Positions 1 to 7,397 of a stretch of DNA of 64,000 bases are shown here, one piece after another. The notes below the pieces were generated by a model. That model had not been told where the DNA came from, made no database searches, and was given only the letters and a program-made list of their open reading frames with translations. Position numbers and translations under genes: made by a program. Each line of letters starts with the position of its first letter. Within the stretch, counting starts at the first letter, position 1. The DNA is taken from NCBI RefSeq assembly GCF_023072615.1, contig NZ_JAKNRW010000008.1, positions 1 through 64,000 on the forward strand, written 5' to 3'. Origin of the DNA: Pseudomonas violetae (lineage in GTDB: Bacteria > Pseudomonadota > Gammaproteobacteria > Pseudomonadales > Pseudomonadaceae).

Positions 1-2
1 GC

Positions 3-587
3 ACCGCAGCCTGCCGCATCTATGCCCAGGCCGGGATCTACGAGAAGTTCGTCGAGAAGCTCGGTGCCGCGGTCAGCAGCATCAAGTACGGTCTGCAGGA
101 CGATCCGGCGACCGAGCTCGGCCCGTTAATCACTGCGCAGCACCGTGACCGCGTGGCCGGCTTCGTCGAGCGCGCCGTAGCACAATCGCACATCCGCCTG
201 ATCACCGGTGGCAAGGCGGTGGACGGCAACGGTTTTTTCTTCGAACCGACGGTGCTGGCGGACGCTCAACAGGATGACGAGATCGTCCGCCGCGAAGTGT
301 TCGGGCCGGTGGTCTCGGTAACCAAGTTCAGTGACGAAGCCCAGGTGCTGGGCTGGGCCAACGACTCGGACTACGGCCTGGCGTCATCGGTGTGGACCGC
401 CGACGTCGGCCGTGCGCATCGCCTGTCGGCGCGTCTGCAATATGGCTGCACCTGGGTCAATACGCACTTCATGCTGGTCAGCGAAATGCCCCATGGCGGT
501 CAGAAATTGTCCGGGTACGGCAAGGACATGTCGATGTATGGGCTGGAGGACTACACCGTGGTGCGGCATGTGATGTTCAAGCACTAA
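3..587 (+). CDS. patD: Gamma-aminobutyraldehyde dehydrogenase, C-terminal part (gene starts before the window)
   Basis: Oxidises 4-aminobutanal to GABA with NAD in the putrescine transaminase pathway of the cytoplasm. Only the last 194 codons are present. The frame is open from base 3 and begins just after the expected catalytic Cys (family GQDC followed by TAACRIYAQ, of which TAACRIYAQ is visible). The ALDH motif EVFGPVVSV is present, and the C-terminal stretch with [20 protein letters not shown] and [13 protein letters not shown] is very close to E. coli PatD/YdcW as I remember it. The substrate assignment is family knowledge; the ALDH assignment is direct. Followed by a REP doublet, so probably the end of a transcription unit. 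Confidence 0.88.
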   Translation, partial: TAACRIYAQAGIYEKFVEKLGAAVSSIKYGLQDDPATELGPLITAQHRDRVAGFVERAVAQSHIRLITGGKAVDGNGFFFEPTVLADAQQDDEIVRREVFGPVVSVTKFSDEAQVLGWANDSDYGLASSVWTADVGRAHRLSARLQYGCTWVNTHFMLVSEMPHGGQKLSGYGKDMSMYGLEDYTVVRHVMFKH

Positions 588-590
588 AAA

Positions 591-684
591 GCATCGCTGA
601 CAAGCCAGCTCCCACAAGGGTTGGGGCGTACCCAACTCTGTGGTCAACCACAAATCCTGTGGGAGCTGGCTTGCCAGCGATGGC
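591..684. repeat. REP doublet (two inverted REP elements)
   Basis: Two copies of a Pseudomonas-type REP lie head to head at 591-619 and 656-684. The right copy contains TGTGGGAGCTGGCTTGCC and the left copy is its reverse complement with few changes; about 36 bp separate them. As RNA this could fold into one long hairpin downstream of patD and may stabilise or terminate the messages converging here. Confidence 0.8.
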
Positions 685-688
685 GTCC

Positions 689-931
689 TCAAGGCCCCAA
701 CGTCCTCTGCCCATTGCCGATCCCCTTCGCGATATCCACACCCCAATCCAGCGCCGCTTCCATGTCCAACAAGTGCGGTCGTGGATCATGGTCCTCGGAA
801 ACTGGCACTCCGTCCGGACGGTAGACTCCGATAAACATCTTCAACGAACCGTCGCGCAAAATTTCCGCCCTGACCACAATCGAACATCCATTCGACAGCG
901 TCTCCTTATGTTCCAAATGGCGCTCTGTCAT
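689..931 (-). CDS. Small conserved-looking hypothetical protein (80 aa)
   Basis: I do not recognise the family. The start at 931 (MTERHLEHK) is chosen because a GGAGG box lies about nine bases upstream; a longer frame from 961 lacks one. The protein is soluble and acidic-to-neutral, with no signal peptide or membrane segment. It has a beta-rich first half (SIVVRAEILRDGSLKMFIGV) and an acidic helix with DMEAALDWGVDIAKGIG near the end. Composition looks coding rather than shadow. It stands alone, convergent with patD and divergent from the glycolate permease. Confidence 0.6.
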   Translation of the reverse strand: MTERHLEHKETLSNGCSIVVRAEILRDGSLKMFIGVYRPDGVPVSEDHDPRPHLLDMEAALDWGVDIAKGIGNGQRTLGP

Positions 932-1113
932 GACGGCTATCCTCCGGTCGATGAGTTTCAAGTCAGTACTGATCTTAGCTCACGCCAGCGCACCAAAATG
1001 ATTCGTCAAAATGCCTGAAAAGCACGGCCTGACAGCGACGCAATGCCACCTATACTGGAAGCCACCGCCCCTTCGGGGTCTGCACATCCAACAATAAAAA
1101 GCAGAGGTGGAAC

Positions 1114-2877
1114 ATGGTCTGGCAGCAAGTCTACGATCCGTTCAACAACCCGGTCATTTCCACCCTCATGGCCGCCGTGCCGGTGGTGGTGATGCTCGCG
1201 GCCCTGGCGTTCTTCCATATCAAGGCGCACCTGGCGGCCCTGCTCGCTCTTGGTTCAGCCTTGGTCATCGCGATCTTCGCCTTTGGGATGCCGGCCAACA
1301 TGGCGGGCTCTGCGGCACTTTATGGTGCCGCCAACGGTTTGTTGCCGATTGGCTGGATCGTACTCAACATCATTTTCCTGCACCGGCTGACCACCGAAAA
1401 TGGCTCGTTCAAAGTTCTGCAAGACTCCCTGGCGCGGATTACCGACGATCGTCGCCTGCAACTGCTGCTGATCGCCTTCTGTTTTGGAGCCTTTTTTGAA
1501 GGCGCGGCAGGTTTCGGTACGCCGGTGGCAGTGACCGGGGCGATTCTGATAGGCCTGGGTTTCTCGCCACTGGCGGCGTCCGGCCTGGCGCTGATCGCCA
1601 ACACCGCCCCGGTCGCCTTCGGCGCCCTGGGCACGCCAATCATCACGCTCGCCAAGGTCACCGGCCTGGATGAAATGGAGTTGTCGATGATGGTCGGTCG
1701 GCAACTGCCGTTTTTCTCGGTGATCGTACCGTTCTGGTTGATCTGGGCGTTTGCCGGGTGGCGCAAGATGCTGGAGATCTGGCCGGCGATCCTGGTCGCC
1801 GGGGTCAGCTTCGCTGTGCCGCAGTTCCTGGTGTCCAACTACCATGGCCCGATGTTGGTGGACGTGATCGCCGCCCTGATTTCCATGGCCTGCCTGACCG
1901 GCTTTCTCAGGGTGTGGAAACCGGCCAGCGTGCACACCTCCGCAGCCCTGTCCGGTCGTGTCGACAATTCGAAGATTGACGTCGAGCACGACGAAAAACC
2001 CGTTGCCAGCGCCGCATTTGGTAAGGATGCCAAATCCGCCGTGATGCGTGCATGGATGCCGTGGATCATCCTCACCGTGTTTGTATTTGCTTGGGGCACC
2101 CAGGGTTTCAAGAACCTGTTCGATACCCGTCCGGCCATTGATCCTGTCACCCAATCGGCAAAGCTCGATCCGCAAGGCAAACCGCTACGCGAGGCCAACC
2201 CGATCTTCGCCCCGGTGATTACCTTCGGCACCCTCCACCAGCAAATCGAGAAAGTCCCGCCAGTGGTGCCTGCGCCGAAAGCCGAAGACGCCCTCTACAA
2301 GTTCACTTGGCTGACCAGCACTGGCAGCGGCATCCTGCTGGCAGCGATCCTGGGTGGGCTGCTGATGGGCTATTCGATTCCGCAATTGGTCAAGCAGTAC
2401 CTGCGCACCATCTGGGTGGTGCGCTATTCGCTGATCACCATAGTCGCGATGCTCGCCCTGGGCTTTCTCACCCGCTATTCCGGCCTGGATGCAACGATGG
2501 GCCTGGCGTTTGCCGCCACGGGGATTTTCTACCCCATGTTCGGCACCCTGCTCGGCTGGCTCGGCGTGGCGCTGACGGGTTCCGACACGGCGTCGAACGT
2601 GCTGTTTGGCGGTCTGCAGCGGGTCACTGCCGAACAACTGGGACTCAGTCCGGTACTGATGGCGGCCGCCAACAGTTCCGGTGGGGTCATGGGCAAGATG
2701 GTCGACGCGCAGTCGATCGTGGTGGCCTCTACCGCGACTCGCTGGTATGGCCATGAAGGGGAAATCCTGCGGTACGTATTCTTCCACTCCATCATCCTGG
2801 CGATTCTGGTCGGAGGACTGGTGACGTTGCAGGCGTACGTGGCGCCATTCAGTCACATGGTCGTGGGTGGACATTAA
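1114..2877 (+). CDS. glcA: Glycolate/L-lactate permease, LldP/GlcA family
   Basis: Polytopic inner-membrane 2-hydroxy-acid permease of 587 residues, typical for the LldP/GlcA family. About twelve or more hydrophobic segments are visible. Family motifs include FFEGAAGFGTPVAVTGAIL and the C-terminal ANSSGGVMGKMVDAQSI. It starts after an AGAGGTGG ribosome-binding site. It lies 85 bp before glcD on the same strand, which favours glycolate as substrate over L-lactate, but sequence alone does not separate GlcA from LldP. It probably brings glycolate to the GlcDEF oxidase encoded next. Confidence 0.85.
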   Translation: MVWQQVYDPFNNPVISTLMAAVPVVVMLAALAFFHIKAHLAALLALGSALVIAIFAFGMPANMAGSAALYGAANGLLPIGWIVLNIIFLHRLTTENGSFKVLQDSLARITDDRRLQLLLIAFCFGAFFEGAAGFGTPVAVTGAILIGLGFSPLAASGLALIANTAPVAFGALGTPIITLAKVTGLDEMELSMMVGRQLPFFSVIVPFWLIWAFAGWRKMLEIWPAILVAGVSFAVPQFLVSNYHGPMLVDVIAALISMACLTGFLRVWKPASVHTSAALSGRVDNSKIDVEHDEKPVASAAFGKDAKSAVMRAWMPWIILTVFVFAWGTQGFKNLFDTRPAIDPVTQSAKLDPQGKPLREANPIFAPVITFGTLHQQIEKVPPVVPAPKAEDALYKFTWLTSTGSGILLAAILGGLLMGYSIPQLVKQYLRTIWVVRYSLITIVAMLALGFLTRYSGLDATMGLAFAATGIFYPMFGTLLGWLGVALTGSDTASNVLFGGLQRVTAEQLGLSPVLMAAANSSGGVMGKMVDAQSIVVASTATRWYGHEGEILRYVFFHSIILAILVGGLVTLQAYVAPFSHMVVGGH

Positions 2878-2913
2878 GCAGGATCGGCCGGTTGTCCCGC
2901 TTCTGGTCTATCT

Positions 2914-2933
2914 GCCCGGGCCGCCGCCCGGGC
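2914..2933 (+). repeat. GC hairpin between permease and glcD
   Basis: A perfect 8-bp inverted repeat, GCCCGGGC, with a 4-base loop lies between glcA and glcD. No T-run follows, so it is unlikely to be a full terminator. It could partly uncouple oxidase expression from permease expression or protect the upstream message. Confidence 0.6.
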
Positions 2934-2962
2934 GTTCATGAACGGAGTATCGTAAAGCGACT

Positions 2963-4462
2963 ATGAACATTCTCTACGATGAACGCGTCGATGGCGTGCT
3001 GCCGCAGGTCGACCGATCGGCACTGCTGCAGGCGCTGAATGCGCGCCTGCCGGAACTGGAAGTACTGCATCAGAAGGAAGAGCTCAAGCCGTATGAATGC
3101 GATGGTCTCTCGGCGTATCGCACCACGCCGCTGCTGGTAGTGCTGCCGAGTCACCTTGACGAAGTCCAAGGGGTGCTCAAGCTGTGCCATGAGATGCAAG
3201 TTCCGGTGGTTGCCCGGGGGGCAGGCACCGGGTTATCCGGCGGTGCATTGCCCCTGGAAAAAGGCGTGCTGCTGGTGATGGCGCGCTTCAACAATATCCT
3301 GCACATCGACCCTGCAGCCCGCACCGCGCGAGTCCAGCCGGGTGTGCGCAACCTGGCGATTTCCCAGGCTGCGGCGCCGTTTGGCCTGTACTACGCCCCA
3401 GATCCTTCGTCGCAGATCGCCTGCTCCATCGGCGGCAATGTCGCCGAAAACGCCGGAGGCGTGCATTGCCTGAAGTACGGCTTGACCGTGCACAATCTGA
3501 TCAAGGTCGACATCCTCACGGTCGAGGGCGAACACCTGAGCCTGGGATCCGATGCCCTGGACTCACCGGGCTTCGATCTGCTTGCGCTGTTCACCGGGTC
3601 CGAAGGCATGCTCGGCGTCATCACCGAAGTGACGGTCAAGCTGCTACCCAAACCACAAACCGCCAAAGTGCTGTTGGCAGCTTTTGACTCGGTCGAGAAA
3701 GCCGGCCGCGCGGTGGGCGACATCATTGGTGCCGGCATCATTCCCGGGGGCCTGGAAATGATGGACAACCTGGCCATCCGCGCCGCTGAAGACTTCATCC
3801 ATGCCGGCTACCCGGTGGATGCCGAAGCCATCCTGCTGTGCGAGCTCGATGGCGTCGAAGCCGATGTCCACGACGACTGCGACCGGGTCCGTCAGGTGCT
3901 GGAAAAGGCCGGAGCTACCGAAGTGCGCCAGGCCAGGGACGAAGCCGAACGCGTGCGTTTCTGGGCCGGGCGCAAGAACGCCTTCCCGGCGGTCGGGCGA
4001 CTGTCGCCGGACTACTACTGCATGGACGGAACCATACCGCGTCGGGAGTTGCCCGGCGTGCTGCAGGCGATCGCCGGCTTGTCTGCCGAATACGGCCTGC
4101 GCGTGGCCAATGTGTTCCATGCCGGCGACGGCAACATGCACCCCTTGATCCTGTTCGATGCCAATCAACCGGGGGAGCTCGATCGGGCCGAGGCACTGGG
4201 GGGCAAGATTCTCGAGCTGTGCGTGAAAGTCGGCGGCAGCATCACCGGTGAACATGGCGTCGGCCGCGAAAAGATCAATCAGATGTGCGCCCAGTTCAAC
4301 AGTGACGAACTGACGCTGTTCCATGCGGTCAAGGCGGCGTTCGATCCCGGCGGCCTGCTCAACCCCGGCAAGAACATCCCTACCTTGCACCGCTGTGCCG
4401 AGTTCGGCGCGCTGCACGTGCACATGGGGCAACTGCCCTTCCCCGAGCTGGAGCGTTTCTGA
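2963..4462 (+). CDS. glcD: Glycolate oxidase FAD subunit GlcD
   Basis: FAD-binding catalytic subunit of the GlcDEF glycolate oxidase, which converts glycolate to glyoxylate. At 499 residues it matches the family. The N-terminal PCMH-type FAD domain has VVARGAGTGLSGGALPLEKG and GGNVAENAGGVHCLKYGL. The C-terminal FAD-oxidase cap carries the family signature FHAGDGNMHPL and GEHGVGREK. Its TGA overlaps the glcE start by one base, indicating translational coupling. First gene of a tight glcDEFG unit. Confidence 0.93.
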   Translation: MNILYDERVDGVLPQVDRSALLQALNARLPELEVLHQKEELKPYECDGLSAYRTTPLLVVLPSHLDEVQGVLKLCHEMQVPVVARGAGTGLSGGALPLEKGVLLVMARFNNILHIDPAARTARVQPGVRNLAISQAAAPFGLYYAPDPSSQIACSIGGNVAENAGGVHCLKYGLTVHNLIKVDILTVEGEHLSLGSDALDSPGFDLLALFTGSEGMLGVITEVTVKLLPKPQTAKVLLAAFDSVEKAGRAVGDIIGAGIIPGGLEMMDNLAIRAAEDFIHAGYPVDAEAILLCELDGVEADVHDDCDRVRQVLEKAGATEVRQARDEAERVRFWAGRKNAFPAVGRLSPDYYCMDGTIPRRELPGVLQAIAGLSAEYGLRVANVFHAGDGNMHPLILFDANQPGELDRAEALGGKILELCVKVGGSITGEHGVGREKINQMCAQFNSDELTLFHAVKAAFDPGGLLNPGKNIPTLHRCAEFGALHVHMGQLPFPELERF

Positions 4463-5526
4463 TGCGCCACGAAGATGACGTCGATGACAGCGCCGCACTG
4501 CTTGAGCAAGTCAACCAGGCGCTGCAGGGCGCGACCCCACTGCGAATCCAGGGCTCTAACAGCAAGGCGTTCCTGGGGTGCATCACGGCCGGTGAAGTAC
4601 TCGACACACGCGCCCACCGGGGCATCGTCAGCTACGATCCGACCGAGCTGGTCATCACCGCGCGCTGCGGCACGCCTTTGGCTGAACTGGTTGAAGTGCT
4701 GGCCGCCGCGCAGCAGATGCTGCCCTGTGAACCGCCGTCTTTCGGTGAGGGCGCAACCGTCGGCGGCATGATTGCCTGTGGGTTGTCGGGTCCGCGACGC
4801 CCCTGGTCAGGCTCGGTGCGTGACTTTGTCCTCGGCACCCGGGTGATCACCGGTCACGGCAAGCATCTGCGCTTCGGTGGCGAAGTGATGAAGAACGTCG
4901 CCGGCTATGACCTGTCGCGCCTGATGACCGGCAGCTACGGATCCCTTGGGGTAGTGACCGAGGTGTCGCTCAAGGTCCTGCCCAAGCCCCGGCAATGCCT
5001 GAGCATCAGCCTGGAGCTGGACGCCGAACGCGCCCTCAACCGCCTCAGCGAATGGGGCCAGCAGCCATTGCCGATCAGCGCCGCCTGCCACGATGGCACA
5101 CGTCTGCACCTGCGTCTGGAGGGCGGTGAAGGCTCGGTGGCCGCAGCCCACGACCGTATGGGCGGAGAGTTGTTGAGCGCCGAATACTGGGCCGATCTCA
5201 ACGAACACCGGTTGAGTTTTTTTGATGAGGATCAACCGCTGTGGCGCCTGTCCGTACCGCACAACACCCCGCGCCTGTCCCTGCCGGGGCTGCAATTAAT
5301 CGACTGGGGCGGCGCCCAGCGCTGGCTCAAATCTGACGCTGAGGCCGCGTTCATTCGCCAGGTGGCCAGCGAGGTCGGCGGGCACGTGACCTGCTACAGC
5401 CATGGTTTGATCGATAGCCCGTTCCAGCCACTGCCGGCGGCCCTTATGCGCTACCACCGCAACCTCAAGCAGCAACTCGACCCCCAGGGTATTTTCAACC
5501 CCGGTCGCCTGTACGCGGAGCTCTGA
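4462..5526 (+). CDS. glcE: Glycolate oxidase subunit GlcE
   Basis: Second FAD-binding subunit of glycolate oxidase, 354 residues, the usual length. It shows a reduced PCMH FAD fold with PCEPPSFGEGATVGGMIACG and MKNVAGYDLSRLMTGSYGSLG. The C-terminus ends in the family's DPQGIFNPGRLY. It starts inside the glcD stop codon and is followed after three bases by glcF, so the three subunits are co-translated. Confidence 0.92.
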   Translation: MRHEDDVDDSAALLEQVNQALQGATPLRIQGSNSKAFLGCITAGEVLDTRAHRGIVSYDPTELVITARCGTPLAELVEVLAAAQQMLPCEPPSFGEGATVGGMIACGLSGPRRPWSGSVRDFVLGTRVITGHGKHLRFGGEVMKNVAGYDLSRLMTGSYGSLGVVTEVSLKVLPKPRQCLSISLELDAERALNRLSEWGQQPLPISAACHDGTRLHLRLEGGEGSVAAAHDRMGGELLSAEYWADLNEHRLSFFDEDQPLWRLSVPHNTPRLSLPGLQLIDWGGAQRWLKSDAEAAFIRQVASEVGGHVTCYSHGLIDSPFQPLPAALMRYHRNLKQQLDPQGIFNPGRLYAEL

Positions 5527-5529
5527 GCC

Positions 5530-6771
5530 ATGCAAACCACGTTGAGCGAACAGGCCCGCCAGTTGCCCCGCGCCGAAGAAGCCGAAAGCATTCTGCGCAC
5601 TTGCGTGCACTGCGGTTTCTGCAATGCCACCTGCCCGACCTACCAACTGCTCGGCGACGAGCTGGATGGGCCGCGCGGACGAATCTACCTGATCAAGCAA
5701 GTACTGGAAGGCCACGAAGTCACACGCAAGACCCAGCTGCACCTGGACCGCTGCCTGTCCTGCCGCAACTGCGAAACCACCTGCCCCTCCGGCGTGGATT
5801 ACCACAATTTGCTGGACATTGGCCGCGCGGTGGTCGATGCAGCGGTACCGCGCTCCCTCGGACAGCGCCTGTTGCGCGAGGGCCTGCGCAACGTCGTGCC
5901 CAATACGGGGCTGTTCAAGAGCCTGGTCAGCAGCGGCCAGGTGTTCCGGGCACTGCTGCCGGACACGCTACGCGCCAAGTTGCCACGCAGTGCCTGGCCG
6001 GCAAAAGCCCGACCGACTTCGCGCCATGCCCGACAGGTGCTGATGCTCGAAGGCTGCGTGCAGCCGGGGTTGTCGCCCAATACCAATGCAGCGGCAGCAC
6101 GGGTGCTGGACCGCCTGGGCATCAGCATCACCCCAAGCAGCGAGGCCGGGTGCTGCGGCGCGGTGGATTATCACCTCGACGCCCAGGCCGCAGGACTTGA
6201 TCGCGCCCGTCGAAACATCGATGCGTGGTGGCCGAGCATCGAGAATGGCGCCGAGGCGATTGTGCAGACTGCCAGCGGCTGCGGCGCGTTCATCAAGGAC
6301 TACGGGCACCTGCTATGCACTGATCCGGCCTATGCTGCCAAGGCACAGAAAGTCAGTGCGATGGCCAGGGACCTGGTTGAAGTGTTGCGCGACGAACCGT
6401 TGGAAACCCTTGGGGTCCAGGCCGAGCAACGCCTGGCGTTCCACTGCCCTTGCACCTTGCAACACGCGCAGAAACTCGGGGGCGCGGTCGAGGCGGTGCT
6501 GATGCGCCTGGGTTTCAACCTGACCGCCGTGCCGGACAGCCATCTGTGCTGCGGCTCGGCAGGCACCTATTCGGTGACCCAGCCAGTACTGGCCCGACAA
6601 CTGCGTGACAACAAACTCAATGCCCTGGAAAGTGGGCACCCCGAGGTGATTGCCACCGCCAATATCGGCTGCCAGACGCACCTGGACGGCGCCGGCCGCA
6701 CCCCGGTCAGGCACTGGATCGAACTGGTCGAAGCGGCACTGCCCGCGACCCGTACTGGAGTATCACCATGA
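5530..6771 (+). CDS. glcF: Glycolate oxidase iron-sulfur subunit GlcF
   Basis: Iron-sulfur subunit that passes electrons from GlcDE towards the respiratory chain. 413 residues. Two 4Fe-4S motifs lie near the N-terminus: CVHCGFCNATCP around residues 26-37 and CLSCRNCETTCP around 77-88. Two CCG-domain motifs follow, CCGAVDYH in the middle and CCGSAGTY near residue 340. This is the complete complement for the family. Its end overlaps the start of glcG by four bases (ATGA). Confidence 0.93.
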   Translation: MQTTLSEQARQLPRAEEAESILRTCVHCGFCNATCPTYQLLGDELDGPRGRIYLIKQVLEGHEVTRKTQLHLDRCLSCRNCETTCPSGVDYHNLLDIGRAVVDAAVPRSLGQRLLREGLRNVVPNTGLFKSLVSSGQVFRALLPDTLRAKLPRSAWPAKARPTSRHARQVLMLEGCVQPGLSPNTNAAAARVLDRLGISITPSSEAGCCGAVDYHLDAQAAGLDRARRNIDAWWPSIENGAEAIVQTASGCGAFIKDYGHLLCTDPAYAAKAQKVSAMARDLVEVLRDEPLETLGVQAEQRLAFHCPCTLQHAQKLGGAVEAVLMRLGFNLTAVPDSHLCCGSAGTYSVTQPVLARQLRDNKLNALESGHPEVIATANIGCQTHLDGAGRTPVRHWIELVEAALPATRTGVSP

Positions 6772-7181
6772 ACAGCAAATTCGTTTTGAGCCAGGTCGAG
6801 GTCAGCCAGATCCTCGCCGCCGCACGCACTGAAGCCTTGAACCATCAATGGGCAGTGACCATTGCCGTGGTTGATGACGGCGGCCATCCGCTGGCCCTGG
6901 AGCGCCTCGACGGCGCCGCCGCGATCAGCGCCTACATCGCCACGGAAAAGGCCCGCACTGCAGCGCTGGGTCGGCGGGAGTCAAAAGGCTATGAGGACAT
7001 GGTCAATGGCGGGCGGCATGCGTTTCTCTCGGCGCCCTTGCTGACGTCTCTGGAGGGTGGCGTACCGATTTTCGTCGATGGCCAGGTAATTGGCGCGGTC
7101 GGGGTGTCTGGCGTCAAGGCCGAGCAGGATGCGCAGATTGCCAAGGCCGGCGCGCAGTGCCTGGGCAACCCTAACGCCTGA
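6768..7181 (+). CDS. glcG: GlcG/HbpS family protein
   Basis: Small cytoplasmic protein of the GlcG/HbpS-like family, 137 residues, of unresolved biochemical role but regularly found at the end of glycolate oxidase operons. Visible family features are the N-terminal helix rich in AARTEA, the strand TIAVVDDGGHPLALERLDGA, and the C-terminal GQVIGAVGVSG followed by QDAQIAKAGAQ. It starts on the ATGA overlap with glcF. The regulator glcC usually found near this operon is not in the window. Confidence 0.88.
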   Translation: MNSKFVLSQVEVSQILAAARTEALNHQWAVTIAVVDDGGHPLALERLDGAAAISAYIATEKARTAALGRRESKGYEDMVNGGRHAFLSAPLLTSLEGGVPIFVDGQVIGAVGVSGVKAEQDAQIAKAGAQCLGNPNA

Positions 7182-7232
7182 TCAAGCCAAAGCCCCCTAT
7201 GTTGAATTTATCGACCCGGAGGAAACCTGCCG

Positions 7233-7325
7233 ATGCCCCGCCTGACCGCCAGGGACGTCACCCTGGAACCGCTCGGACTCTACGACTATGACGCCCACGA
7301 CAAGATCAACCGGTGCCGACATTAA
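7233..7325 (+). pseudogene. N-terminal relic of a dienelactone hydrolase-family gene
   Basis: A 30-codon frame starts at an ATG preceded by a CGGAGGAAAC box. It encodes MPRLTARDVTLEPLGLYDYD then AHDKINR, which matches the start of the long Tat-exported dienelactone hydrolases (family pattern MPRLTAKDF..ELLELYDYYAHGKINKREFL, from memory). It stops after CRH, so the whole catalytic domain is gone. Probably what a deletion left behind between glcG and the TonB receptor. The assignment depends on a short but distinctive match. Confidence 0.55.
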
Positions 7326-7397
7326 CAATCACCGACCAGGATACGTCCTCTGTATGATGGCGCGCTTTGAGCGCGGGTCAGACGTCGAGGAGTATGC

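Noticed and set aside
1255-2175. Long open frame antisense to the glycolate permease
   Set aside because: Rich in Gln, Arg, His and Gly with no family resemblance, as expected from the complement of a GC-rich membrane protein gene.
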